Made by a program: the position numbers and the translations under genes. Of a stretch of 64,000 bases of DNA, positions 33,130-41,723 are shown in pieces. Numbering within the stretch: position 1 is the stretch's first letter; each line of letters begins with the position of its first letter. A model generated the notes under the pieces. That model did no database searches. It worked only from the letters and a program-made list of their open reading frames with translations, and was not told the origin of the DNA. This stretch comes from SpSt-398 sp041752235 (lineage in GTDB: Bacteria > Bacteroidota > Bacteroidia > Chitinophagales > Chitinophagaceae): assembly GCA_041752235.1 (NCBI GenBank), contig JBGSHM010000015.1, positions 1 to 64,000 on the forward strand, read 5' to 3'.

Positions 33130-33843
33130 ATGGAGATCATACCTGCCATTGATATCATCGAAGGGAAATGTGTCCGGTTGACGGAAGGGGATTATGCACA
33201 AAAAAAAGTGTACAACGAAAATCCGTTGGAAGTTGCCCGGCGTTTTGAGGATGCCGGTCTTACGCGGTTGCACCTCGTAGACCTGGACGGGGCCAAGGCG
33301 GGAGCGGTGAAGAACTGGAAAGTATTGGAGCAACTGGCGGGTAAGATAAGGCTTCAAATTGATTTTGGCGGCGGACTGAAAAAAGAGGAGGATGTACGCA
33401 TTGTTTTCGATTCAGGCGCTCAATGGGCAACGGTTGGTAGCCTGGCCGTTAAAGGAGAGGATGTTTTTACAGAATGGTTAACCTTGTTTGGTGCCGAAAA
33501 ATTTCTGTTAGGCGCGGATGTAAAGAATGAAAAAATAGCGATCGGGGGGTGGTTGGAAACTACGGATATCTGGGTGTATGACCTGATTGAAAAATATACG
33601 CAGAAGGGGATCAAGCAACTATTCTGTACGGATGTAAGCAAAGATGGGCGGCTGGAAGGGCCGGCCGTTGATCTGTATAAAAATATCGTTTCAAAATTTC
33701 CTTCGTTGTACTTTATCGCCAGTGGTGGCGTGAGTTCCCTGGCCGATCTGGAGGCGCTGCAAGAAGCAGGTTGCCAGGCAGCGATTGTTGGAAAAGCGAT
33801 CTATGAAAACCGCATCACACTGGATGACCTAAAACGATTTTAA
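33130..33843 (+). CDS. hisA: ProFAR isomerase (HisA)
   Basis: Amadori isomerisation of the ProFAR intermediate to PRFAR. A 237-residue TIM barrel starting MEIIPAIDIIEGKCVRLTEGDY with the catalytic aspartate at residue 8. LHLVDLDGAKAG, LQIDFGGGLK, KQLFCTDVSKDGRLEGP (second catalytic aspartate) and IASGGVSSLADL follow. The stop TAA overlaps the hisF ATG as TAATG. Confidence 0.96.
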   Translation: MEIIPAIDIIEGKCVRLTEGDYAQKKVYNENPLEVARRFEDAGLTRLHLVDLDGAKAGAVKNWKVLEQLAGKIRLQIDFGGGLKKEEDVRIVFDSGAQWATVGSLAVKGEDVFTEWLTLFGAEKFLLGADVKNEKIAIGGWLETTDIWVYDLIEKYTQKGIKQLFCTDVSKDGRLEGPAVDLYKNIVSKFPSLYFIASGGVSSLADLEALQEAGCQAAIVGKAIYENRITLDDLKRF

Positions 33844-34634
33844 TGAGCGTTCAAAATACTATAACTACATCTGTTAGTGGGCTGACCAAGCGGATCATTC
33901 CCTGCCTGGATATCCGCGACGGACGTACAGTGAAGGGAACTAATTTTGTTGACCTTCGTGATGCGGGTGACCCGGTAGAATTAGGAGCCCTTTACGCGCG
34001 TGAAGGGGCAGATGAACTGGTTTTTTTGGATATCACCGCTACCGTGGAGAAACGCAAAACCCTGAGCGCCCTTGTTCGTCAGATCGCCGTTCATGTCAAC
34101 ATTCCCTTTACTGTTGGGGGTGGTGTGCGATCGGTGGAAGATGCCTCTGTTTTATTGGATAATGGGGCTGATAAGGTCTCGATCAATACCGCGGCTGTTA
34201 ACGACCCCAAACTTATCGGTGATCTTGCCCGTGAATTTGGCAGCCAGTTTGTCGTACTGGCCATTGACACCCGACAGGAAGAGGACGGAGAATGGTATGT
34301 ATATCTCCATGGGGGCAGGACCAGAACCCCGCTACGGTGTGTGGATTGGGCCCGGGAAGCAGTGGACCGGGGAGTAGGAGAGATCTTGCTTACCTCGATG
34401 AACCATGATGGTACAAAAGCCGGATTCGCGCTGGATATCACCCGCCAACTTTCCACTACCCTTCCGGTTCCGGTGATCGCCTCGGGAGGAGGAGGTGCTT
34501 TGGACCATTTTGTGGATGTATTCCAAATCGCTCAGGCGGATGCCGCATTGGCTGCCAGTATCTTCCATTTCAAAGAAATCGCGATCCCCGACCTGAAAAA
34601 ACACTTAAAAACCAAAGGCATACCCATCCGCTAA
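33843..34634 (+). CDS. hisF: Imidazole glycerol phosphate synthase cyclase subunit
   Basis: Forms imidazole glycerol phosphate and AICAR from PRFAR and ammonia. A 263-residue TIM barrel. TKRIIPCLDIRDGRTVKGTNF carries the first catalytic aspartate, with DELVFLDITAT, VGGGVRSVEDA, DKVSINTAA, LLTSMNHDGTKAGF (second catalytic aspartate) and VIASGGGGALDHF. The first 13 residues are an extension before the usual start. It overlaps hisA by one base. A 91-bp gap with an ATTCGTG word repeat separates it from hisIE. Confidence 0.96.
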   Translation: MSVQNTITTSVSGLTKRIIPCLDIRDGRTVKGTNFVDLRDAGDPVELGALYAREGADELVFLDITATVEKRKTLSALVRQIAVHVNIPFTVGGGVRSVEDASVLLDNGADKVSINTAAVNDPKLIGDLAREFGSQFVVLAIDTRQEEDGEWYVYLHGGRTRTPLRCVDWAREAVDRGVGEILLTSMNHDGTKAGFALDITRQLSTTLPVPVIASGGGGALDHFVDVFQIAQADAALAASIFHFKEIAIPDLKKHLKTKGIPIR

Positions 34635-34636
34635 GC

Positions 34637-34695
34637 CAAATTCTCGAATCCACATAACTCGTGAAATCTGTATAATTCGTCAAATTCGTGTAACA
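34637..34695. repeat. ATTCGTG-like word repeat between hisF and hisIE
   Basis: Degenerate tandem words (AATTCTCG, AACTCGTGAA, AATTCGTCAA, AATTCGTG) fill the gap. Unlike the other intergenic repeats, only one arm is present, so no hairpin forms. Confidence 0.55.
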
Positions 34696-34706
34696 TTAAT
34701 CCCCCA

Positions 34707-34714
34707 TAAATTTG
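34707..34714 (+). promoter_or_regulatory. Possible internal promoter -7 box upstream of hisIE
   Basis: TAAATTTG matches TAnnTTTG exactly and lies 11 nt before the hisIE ATG. TTCG at 34685-34688 is one base off the -33 consensus with an 18-nt spacer. This would allow hisIE to be read separately from hisHAF. Confidence 0.4.
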
Positions 34715-34725
34715 TACCTCCAACC

Positions 34726-35319
34726 ATGAAAGTCGATTTTAACAAATTCAAAGACGGGCTTGCCCCGGTGATCATACAGGACCATCAAACACTGAAGGTG
34801 CTGATGCTTGGTTTTATGAACCAGGAAGCCCTGGATAAGACCATGCAGGAGGGTTTGGTCACCTTTTTCAGCCGGAGCAAAAACAAGCTCTGGACCAAGG
34901 GAGAGGAAAGCGGCAACCACCTGCATGTAAAGGAAGTAATGGTGGATTGCGACCAGGATACCCTGCTTATAAAGGCAGCTCCCACAGGCCCGGTCTGCCA
35001 TACCGGTGCTGATACCTGCTGGAATGAACGCAACCATTTTAGCGATTTTCTGCACTATCTGGAGGATATCATTACCCTGCGCCGATCCGGGACTGATGAA
35101 AAATCGTATGTACATCAGTTATTTGGAAAAGGGATCAATAAAATCGCCCAAAAAGTAGGAGAGGAGGCCGTGGAACTGGTGATCGAGGCCAAAGACAGCC
35201 GGGATGACCTGTTTTTGAACGAGGCTGCCGATTTATTGTTTCATTATTTAATTTTACTCCAGGCCAAAGGAAAAAAACTGGATGATGTAATCGAGATACT
35301 CAAGTCAAGACACAAATGA
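34726..35319 (+). CDS. hisIE: Bifunctional phosphoribosyl-AMP cyclohydrolase / phosphoribosyl-ATP pyrophosphatase
   Basis: Steps two and three of histidine synthesis in one 197-residue chain. The N-terminal cyclohydrolase has MLGFMNQEALDKTMQEGLVTFFSRSKNKLWTKGEESGNHL and the zinc/magnesium ligands VDCDQDT and CHTGADTCW. The C-terminal pyrophosphatase helix bundle has VGEEAVELVIEAK and NEAADLLFHYLILL. The stop codon overlaps the start of the next gene (ATGA). Confidence 0.96.
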   Translation: MKVDFNKFKDGLAPVIIQDHQTLKVLMLGFMNQEALDKTMQEGLVTFFSRSKNKLWTKGEESGNHLHVKEVMVDCDQDTLLIKAAPTGPVCHTGADTCWNERNHFSDFLHYLEDIITLRRSGTDEKSYVHQLFGKGINKIAQKVGEEAVELVIEAKDSRDDLFLNEAADLLFHYLILLQAKGKKLDDVIEILKSRHK

Positions 35320-36425
35320 TAATGACCATGAAGAAATTCTTTTTTTTGCTCCAAACCCTATCCTTTGTATGGATCGCTTCCGCCCAAAAAACGGAAGGAT
35401 TTCAGGTTTCAGGCAGTATTGCCGGACTTGCCAATGGTACTGTCGTTAATTTGATCCATACAGAAACCAAGGCCATACTGGCCACCGATTCGGTAAAGGA
35501 TTATAAGTTTCAGTTGAAAGGTGCTGTAACTGAACCCGAGATCTATCTTTTGGTAATCGGAAAGGAAAAGCCCTTATACCTTTTTTTGGAGAATAGTCCT
35601 ATCACGGTCACAGGAAAACAGGATGATCTCGCGAATATTTCTGTCAAAGGATCTTCCGTGCACCAGGATTTCGAGGCCTTTAAAAATATTTTCAACCCCC
35701 TTGTTGCACAGACCAATGAAATCGCTAACACTATCAATTCGCTTCCCCAAGGTATGAAACGGGATTCGTTGATCAATGTGTACAATACGATGCAACCACA
35801 GGTTCAAACGGCCATTGATACGTACCTTGATGTGCATCGCGGATCGTTTATTGCGCCCTTTATGTTATCAGTCACCGCTCAGTTTTATGATGACCCCCTA
35901 TTACTTAGTAAGCGATTTGAGCGGGTGGACGAAAAAGTCAGGCTTTCTCAATCCGGGCAACAACTCAAAAAATACATTGATTATAACAAGATTGGCGCGA
36001 TTGGTACAACGGCAGTAGATTTTAAACAACCTGATACTTCTGGTGTGGATGTTTCCCTATCCTCTTTCAAAGGGAAATATGTGTTGGTGGATTTCTGGGC
36101 CAGTTGGTGCGGGCCTTGCCGGGTGGAGAATCCAAACGTAGTGGCCAATTATCAACGGTTCAAGGATAAGGAATTTACAGTACTTGGGGTATCGCTGGAC
36201 AGGCCCGGTCAAAAAAATGCATGGATCCAGGCGATCAAAAAAGATAATCTTACCTGGACCCATGTAAGTGATTTGAAATTCTGGCAAAATGAAGCGGCCT
36301 TGCTTTATCGTGTTTCCAGCATACCGTATAATTTCTTGGTGGACCCTAATGGTACCATCATTGCCAAAAATCTCCGGGGACCCGAATTGGAGTCGAAACT
36401 TTGCGAGTTACTTGGTTGTAATTAG
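35316..36425 (+). CDS. Exported DUF4369-thioredoxin (TlpA/ResA-like) protein
   Basis: A 369-residue periplasmic thiol-disulfide oxidoreductase. A signal peptide ends WIASAQ. An N-terminal DUF4369 domain follows (VSGSIAGLANGTVVNLIH ... LVIGKEKPLYLFLENSPITVTG), then a helical linker and a C-terminal thioredoxin fold. That fold carries GKYVLVDFWASWCGPCRVENPNVV (CGPC active site near residue 262) and the cis-Pro segment VSSIPYNFLVDPNG. Three in-frame ATGs (35316, 35322, 35328) are possible; the last gives the most usual signal peptide. Its start overlaps hisIE by 4 nt, so it is translated from the his mRNA although it has no known role in histidine synthesis. Confidence 0.88.
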   Translation: MIMTMKKFFFLLQTLSFVWIASAQKTEGFQVSGSIAGLANGTVVNLIHTETKAILATDSVKDYKFQLKGAVTEPEIYLLVIGKEKPLYLFLENSPITVTGKQDDLANISVKGSSVHQDFEAFKNIFNPLVAQTNEIANTINSLPQGMKRDSLINVYNTMQPQVQTAIDTYLDVHRGSFIAPFMLSVTAQFYDDPLLLSKRFERVDEKVRLSQSGQQLKKYIDYNKIGAIGTTAVDFKQPDTSGVDVSLSSFKGKYVLVDFWASWCGPCRVENPNVVANYQRFKDKEFTVLGVSLDRPGQKNAWIQAIKKDNLTWTHVSDLKFWQNEAALLYRVSSIPYNFLVDPNGTIIAKNLRGPELESKLCELLGCN

Positions 36426-36441
36426 CAATAAGCTAATAGCT
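36421..36441. repeat. Short CTAATAG-word remnant between convergent genes
   Basis: AATTAGCAATAAGCTAATAGC spans the stop of the TlpA-like gene and the gap before the convergent DUF2911 gene. It carries the same GCTAATAG word as the repeats in the his and trp operons, but only one unit. Confidence 0.4.
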
Positions 36442-37544
36442 CAATTGACATCCTGTTTATTCTTTAACTTCTCAATCATTCCCTCTACCGATTTCTTGTT
36501 CAGGTCATCGGGAGCAAGCGGAAGGGCCTTGGTCATGTATTTCAGTGCATTCTTGAAATCGCTTACCCCTGAATAACCCCTTGCCAATCCCACCAGGGTA
36601 GTGAACTGATCAGGATTTTTGCTATAATTCATTTTAAATACATCCAGGGCTTCGGTTGTTTTTTTCTGCGCGAGCAATTGCCGGCCGTACTGATGCAGAT
36701 CGACCACGCTTCCCAATGGCATGGCGCTTTTCAATACGGCATCGGCTTCTTCATTTCTACCTAAGGCTTTCAATACACTGGCTTTGGTGGCATGTGTCTG
36801 GAAAACCATATTACCCCCAAAATTGGCGCTGGTGGCTGAATCGGCCCAAAGCAGGGCTTCATCCAGGTTGGTTTTGCGTTGAACGCACCACGCTGCAGCT
36901 TGGTTCCAACTCTGCCAGGTAAAACCCAGTCTATTTCTCAATTCATTTCGGAAAATGGCTAATTGGGTTTTGATGAGGTCGGTTTCGACTTTGAATGGGA
37001 TGGACAATTTTTCCCATTGCAAAGCGATCGTGGCTGAATTTTCCGTTTGATTGGTGAATTCATATTTCAACCACTCCACCGAACGATCCAGGGCAACAGG
37101 TTTTACAGTGACCCGAAGCGCATCTTCTTCCGGGTTGTAAAAATAACTACCCCAGGAAATTGAATTTTTAGAGAAGATCACGATACAGGCATTGGGATCA
37201 TAGGCTACAAAAAGTCCATACTTCCCGGCAGGAAGTTGTTTCCCTTCAATCATAACATCGGTTGAAAATTCGATCGTGGTGTTTTCATTCGAACCTGCCC
37301 GCCAGGGGGCTGCTTTGGAAGGACCGAATTGCTGGTCAATAAAACCGGTATGTACAATTCCCGTTCCATAGATTTTGCCTTCCCTGCCTTTTACACCGGG
37401 ACGATCATAATGGATACTTACTTGGGTGAGACCGATTTGTTCACCTACCATGGCTTTTTTATTTCCGCCACTGGGAGGGGTGGTCAATTGCGCAGACAGG
37501 CCGACAGATAAAATCAGGCCGGCTGCCAGAAGGAGTTTTTTCAT
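36441..37544 (-). CDS. Exported DUF2911 protein with C-terminal TPRs
   Basis: A 367-residue exported protein. I chose the ATG at 37544 because it opens the signal peptide MKKLLLAAGLILSVGLSAQ. The DUF2911 domain (about residues 30-180) has VSIHYDRPGVKGREGKIYG, PWRAGSNENTTIEFSTDVMIEGK, LPAGKYGLFVAYD and FSKNSISWGSYFYNPEEDALRV. The C-terminal part has tetratricopeptide-like helices (ATKASVLKALGRNEEADAVL, YSGVSDFKNALKYMTKALPLAPDD). The role of DUF2911 is unknown; the family is common in Bacteroidota. Confidence 0.85.
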   Translation of the reverse strand: MKKLLLAAGLILSVGLSAQLTTPPSGGNKKAMVGEQIGLTQVSIHYDRPGVKGREGKIYGTGIVHTGFIDQQFGPSKAAPWRAGSNENTTIEFSTDVMIEGKQLPAGKYGLFVAYDPNACIVIFSKNSISWGSYFYNPEEDALRVTVKPVALDRSVEWLKYEFTNQTENSATIALQWEKLSIPFKVETDLIKTQLAIFRNELRNRLGFTWQSWNQAAAWCVQRKTNLDEALLWADSATSANFGGNMVFQTHATKASVLKALGRNEEADAVLKSAMPLGSVVDLHQYGRQLLAQKKTTEALDVFKMNYSKNPDQFTTLVGLARGYSGVSDFKNALKYMTKALPLAPDDLNKKSVEGMIEKLKNKQDVN

Positions 37545-37580
37545 AATGCTGCTGATTTTACCCAAATTTAATGGGATCGG

Positions 37581-38303
37581 TCAGCGTTGCAGTTGCCGCT
37601 TATATAATTGGATGCTGTTCTCATACCCCAGGTATAGGGCATCGCAGACAAGGGCATGACCGATACTTACTTCATCCAGCCTGGGAATATGCTGGCTGAA
37701 ATACGCCAGGTTATTCAGGTCAAGATCATGACCGGCATTAATTCCAATTCCCAATTCGGTGGCTTTATGAGCGGCAGAAACATAGGGAGCAATGGCTTTT
37801 TCTTTGTGTCCTGCGGCAAATTCACGGGCATAGGCTTCGGTATAGAGTTCGATCCGGTCGGTACCCGTTGCGGCGGCTCCTTCTACCATTTCCAATACGG
37901 GGTCTACAAAAATGGAAACACGAATACCGGCGTCTTTAAATAGGCGGATGGTTGTTTGTAAATATTCCCGATGGGTAATGGTGTCCCATCCATGATCGCT
38001 GGTCAACTGGCCTTCAGCATCGGGTACCAGTGTTACCTGATGGGGTTTTGTTTCCAATACCAATTCGATAAAACGCGGTTCCCGGCAATTTCCTTCAATA
38101 TTAAATTCCGTTGTAATGATCTTTCTGATCTGCCGTACATCGGCATAGCGGATATGGCGTTCATCCGGCCGGGGGTGAACGGTCACTCCATCGGCACCAA
38201 AACGTTCGGCATCCATGGCTGCTTTAACCACATCGGGATTATTACCCCCACGGCTATTGCGCAGGGTGGCAAACTTGTTGATGTTGACAGACAGTTTTGT
38301 CAT
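37581..38303 (-). CDS. pdxJ: Pyridoxine 5'-phosphate synthase
   Basis: Last ring-forming step of the DXP-dependent vitamin B6 pathway. A 240-residue TIM barrel starting MTKLSVNINKFATLRNSRGG, the usual first line of PdxJ, which is why I take the ATG at 38303 rather than the upstream one. It has GADGVTVHPRPDERHIRYADV, FNIEGNCREPRFIELVLE, QVTLVPDAEGQLTSDHGWD, SIFVDP, RIELYTEAYAREF and INAGHDLDLNNL. A terminator lies just upstream for the preceding minus-strand gene, so pdxJ has its own promoter. Confidence 0.96.
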   Translation of the reverse strand: MTKLSVNINKFATLRNSRGGNNPDVVKAAMDAERFGADGVTVHPRPDERHIRYADVRQIRKIITTEFNIEGNCREPRFIELVLETKPHQVTLVPDAEGQLTSDHGWDTITHREYLQTTIRLFKDAGIRVSIFVDPVLEMVEGAAATGTDRIELYTEAYAREFAAGHKEKAIAPYVSAAHKATELGIGINAGHDLDLNNLAYFSQHIPRLDEVSIGHALVCDALYLGYENSIQLYKRQLQR

Positions 38304-38319
38304 CCGGCAAAGATAGAAA

Positions 38320-38353
38320 TAAAAAAAGACGGTCTCCATGAAGGAGACCGTCT
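38320..38353 (-). terminator. Rho-independent terminator of the large T9SS protein gene
   Basis: Perfect 11-bp stem AGACGGTCTCC / GGAGACCGTCT with a 5-nt loop. The A-tract at 38321-38327 gives a U-tract on the minus-strand transcript. It begins 28 nt after the stop of the gene at 38381. Confidence 0.95.
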
Positions 38354-38380
38354 CGAAGGGGGTAGTTGGTTATGGGAATA

Positions 38381-41300
38381 TTATTTGACGATGATCAGTT
38401 GTTTCTGCACTTCCACTCCTGCGCTGTTGCGGATAACCAGTGTATACCGACCAGCCGGCCAATCCAGCGTATAGTCGTTAAGTTTTCCACCCAGTGTCCA
38501 GGAACCCATTTTATGACCTGTTTGATCATAGGCGGTGACAAAGGCACCTACAAAGTCGGCGGCAACCACCATACGGAAATTACCTCCGGTGCTTGGGTTC
38601 GGGAAGAGATTGACCTTGTTGGCTGTGGTAGCCACAATGGTAAACACATCCGAAGCCGTACCTACGCAACCATTCGCGTCGGTGAAGGTATAGGTCACCT
38701 GGTGGTTTCCTTGCGGGAAGGCAGCCGGGTTAATGGACGTTCCACTGATACCCACACCTGAGTAGACACCGCCTGTACCGGCCGGTGATCCACCACTCAA
38801 TGTGGTGATCGGAGAATTTACATACAAGGTATCAAAAGGCAGGTTGAGGGTAGTAACGATTGGTGCGATTACAGTTACGTTGATTGAATCGCGTTTTGCA
38901 CAAGCCTGGCTATTGGTAACCTCAACCCAGTACAATCCGGTGGAAGCAGCTACCAAGGTAGAGGTAGTGGCGTTGGTGTTCCAAAGGAAGGTAGAACCAG
39001 TAGGCTGAGTTCCGGGGTTAAGCGTTTTGGTACCACCGGCACAAACGATCGCATCCGGTCCAAGGTCAACCAGCGGAACAGGACGAACAGTTGCGTTGAT
39101 CGTATCGGCAGCCGAACAACCAGTGCCAGGTGTCGGGATAGAATCATTGAATACAATGAACCAGCTATTGATCGTACCCTGGTCACCATTAAAGAAGTCA
39201 GTCACGCGCAATGACCAGTTACCATTCGGGTTTTGGCCATTGAATACGGTGAAGGCTTCTTCGGGAAGGAATGTTCCGGTGAATGGTGAAGAACCCGCGA
39301 AAATGGGAACAGAAGCTGATGGCGAGAAACAGGTATTGGTGTAGTTATCACCAGAACCGCCATTGCCAATCGACAGGTCCATGATCGTTCCGGAAGGCGA
39401 TACCAGTTGGATATCCATATCCGAGTTCCAGGTATGTGTGATGTTGATACAAACCTGATTGATACTTGTTGCCGAAATGGTGGTTCTTGTCAACCCGGAA
39501 ACAGCTTGTGTTGAATTCACCGTTTGCAGGTCGAAAATACCAACCGGGGTGCTGGTGGTAAAGGTCTTGGTGCCAGGGCCATTGATCAACGGGCTGGTAA
39601 CCGTCAGGTAGTACTGGCCTGTTGCGGTAGCCGTTAAGGTAGGCGTTGTGGCGCCGGTATTCCATACGTAGGAGCTTCCTGCAGGCTGAGTATTGGCGCT
39701 AAGCACAATACCTGTATTGGTACACTGATCTACATCAGCGCCGAGGTTCACAACGGGAACACTGTTGATGAATTTCGTTCCATTGAAAGTACTGTTTGCC
39801 GCATTGCCATCTCCAACAGCGGTGGCTACCACTTCAAAAGTGTAGGTACCACTATTACTAAAGGCAAAGGCAGGAGAAAGGCTTACGTTGGTTGTAGCAC
39901 CAAGTGCCAGCGTACCACTATTCAGTGTTCCGGTCAATGTACCACTGCCTGCACCACCTACGTTAACCGTTACGGTCACCGGGTTAACGCTAAAGTCGAT
40001 CGGAGCAGCACCAAAGTTTTGGATGGTTGCTTCGAGGTTGCTGAAGGCAGGATCAGGACAATATACAGTAGGCGTAGAGATGCCAACAGCACCCACATCC
40101 GAGGCGGGTACTTCAGCCAGGCTAAAGTTATCAAAGCTAAGGTACCAGGGTCCACCTGTTGGTTCATTCACCCGGATAGCAAAATAATATGTACCATTTG
40201 CTGATGGGGTAAACGAACGCTTTACTTCGGTGTAGGTGGTAGGCGCTGCGGTTCCATTTTCAATAAAGGAAGTTCCAACCTGTGTTGCACCAGCGGAGTT
40301 TGCCGTTGTATTTACAAATACATCACCAACCCATGTACTACTCGCATCATAATCGGCATACCAGAATTTGAAATCATATTGCGTTCCTGCCGTAAGGACA
40401 AAGCCAGGGCTCCAGATATATTCATTGACGGCTGACCAGGGAATCTGGATAAAGTTTGGTGCGGACAAGGCATCCGCATCAAAACCACTTGAGGCGTTAT
40501 TGGCCGATCTCCAATCCCCATTTTCTTTTACCCAACCACAAGGGAAGAGCGTAGAACCCAGGGCGGTCATTCCATCAAAATTCTCTGACCAGGGTAGGGT
40601 ACTCACGATAGAAGCCTGATTTACCACTTGGACAGCGCTGGAGAAATCATCTATTCCAGAGCAGGTTATCTTACGACGATAATAAGTTGTTGCGGTTTGA
40701 TTGGTCGTCAATATAGCGTTTGTTGCACCACCGATATCCGTCCATGTAGTTCCGTTAGGAGAAGATTCCCACTGGTAGGTGATACCTAAACCTGTGCTGG
40801 ATCCGGTAACGCTCAGGGTAAAATTGGTACCCTGGCATACTGAACCGGCGGGACCGTTAGTGGTTCCACCAGTTGGGGGAGCTGTACATGAAGGTGGAGG
40901 TGTGAATACAAATTGAATATTTGGCCGGTTGCTGGAGGTAGAGCCATTTCCGGTAGGAGCAGAACCATCCTGTTGCCAGAATTGGTGGCCTGTTGTTACA
41001 GTGGAATAACGTACATCGTTACCTGCGCTTCCACCAGTTCCAGAACCTCCAAAGTTACATTCTACCATCACCTCGAGGTTTTGGTTAGCACTTAGCAGGA
41101 AGGGAGTGGTGAATGTAAAAATTCTCCAGCCTGTAGTATTACCTGGGGTACCAGTATATACGGTTGTTGCACCGGATATTTTAGTGGCCCAGGTAACAGC
41201 GGTTTGGGTGGATGTAGCACCTACTTCTCTCAGGTAAACTACGGTAGGACCTGTATTGGCTGCCGTATTACATTCAAAGGCAATGGAGTTGACGTTGACG

Positions 41301-41485
41301 GCACCTCCGGTGGTGCCCATCTCTGCAGCAGTGTAGATCATGGCGCTGCGTCCAAATCCCCAAAAATAATTGAGCGGAAAGCGTTGTACGCTTGTTCCTG
41401 TTCCAACGGTTACTGTTTGGGAAAACGCGACGTTTGTCGCAAAAAGTAAAATACACGAAAATAGAGCCTGGTAAAGCTTTCTCAT
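38381..41485 (-). CDS. Large T9SS surface protein with Ig-like and proprotein-convertase P domains
   Basis: A 1034-residue secreted protein. The signal peptide ends NVAFSQ. Beta-rich modules follow: a lectin-like region (FTFTTPFLLSANQNLEVMVECN), an Ig-like region (SVTGSSTGLGITYQWESSPNGTTW), a jelly-roll like region (FDGMTALG ... TYYFAIRVNE), and PKD/Ig-like repeats of the type VDLGPDxxxCxG...TxLWNTxATT (twice). A P-domain near residues 660-790 has HTWNSDMDIQLVSPSG and PNGNWSLRVTDFFNGDQGTINSW. A C-terminal T9SS sorting domain (NLFPNPSTGGNFRM ... GRYTLVIRNSAG) ends the chain. P-domains often sit next to surface proteases, but no protease domain is visible. Probably an adhesin or structural surface protein. 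Confidence 0.85.
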   Translation of the reverse strand: MRKLYQALFSCILLFATNVAFSQTVTVGTGTSVQRFPLNYFWGFGRSAMIYTAAEMGTTGGAVNVNSIAFECNTAANTGPTVVYLREVGATSTQTAVTWATKISGATTVYTGTPGNTTGWRIFTFTTPFLLSANQNLEVMVECNFGGSGTGGSAGNDVRYSTVTTGHQFWQQDGSAPTGNGSTSSNRPNIQFVFTPPPSCTAPPTGGTTNGPAGSVCQGTNFTLSVTGSSTGLGITYQWESSPNGTTWTDIGGATNAILTTNQTATTYYRRKITCSGIDDFSSAVQVVNQASIVSTLPWSENFDGMTALGSTLFPCGWVKENGDWRSANNASSGFDADALSAPNFIQIPWSAVNEYIWSPGFVLTAGTQYDFKFWYADYDASSTWVGDVFVNTTANSAGATQVGTSFIENGTAAPTTYTEVKRSFTPSANGTYYFAIRVNEPTGGPWYLSFDNFSLAEVPASDVGAVGISTPTVYCPDPAFSNLEATIQNFGAAPIDFSVNPVTVTVNVGGAGSGTLTGTLNSGTLALGATTNVSLSPAFAFSNSGTYTFEVVATAVGDGNAANSTFNGTKFINSVPVVNLGADVDQCTNTGIVLSANTQPAGSSYVWNTGATTPTLTATATGQYYLTVTSPLINGPGTKTFTTSTPVGIFDLQTVNSTQAVSGLTRTTISATSINQVCINITHTWNSDMDIQLVSPSGTIMDLSIGNGGSGDNYTNTCFSPSASVPIFAGSSPFTGTFLPEEAFTVFNGQNPNGNWSLRVTDFFNGDQGTINSWFIVFNDSIPTPGTGCSAADTINATVRPVPLVDLGPDAIVCAGGTKTLNPGTQPTGSTFLWNTNATTSTLVAASTGLYWVEVTNSQACAKRDSINVTVIAPIVTTLNLPFDTLYVNSPITTLSGGSPAGTGGVYSGVGISGTSINPAAFPQGNHQVTYTFTDANGCVGTASDVFTIVATTANKVNLFPNPSTGGNFRMVVAADFVGAFVTAYDQTGHKMGSWTLGGKLNDYTLDWPAGRYTLVIRNSAGVEVQKQLIIVK

Positions 41486-41650
41486 ACGCCGGGTAGTTTT
41501 TGGTATAATATTTACGTTGGGGCAGTCTCCCCAAACGAGCCATGAATTTAGGTATTATTTTTAATCTGGTAATATTTATTTTTAACCTTGATAATGATGA
41601 AGTTACAGGCCAATTAGCAAGCCTTATTCGGGTCCTTTTTGGGATAAATA

Positions 41651-41674
41651 AATACCCCGCCGGGAGGCGGGGTA
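41651..41674 (-). terminator. Possible terminator of the T9SS protein gene at 41724
   Basis: A 9-bp stem TACCCCGCC / GGCGGGGTA with a 4-nt loop. On the minus strand it is followed by TTTATTTATCCC, a poor U-tract. It lies about 50 nt after the stop of the gene at 41724-43145. Confidence 0.6.
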
Positions 41675-41723
41675 CTCTGTTCAAGGTTACGGATCAGGGT
41701 TTTGGACGGCAGATAGAAGAGGC

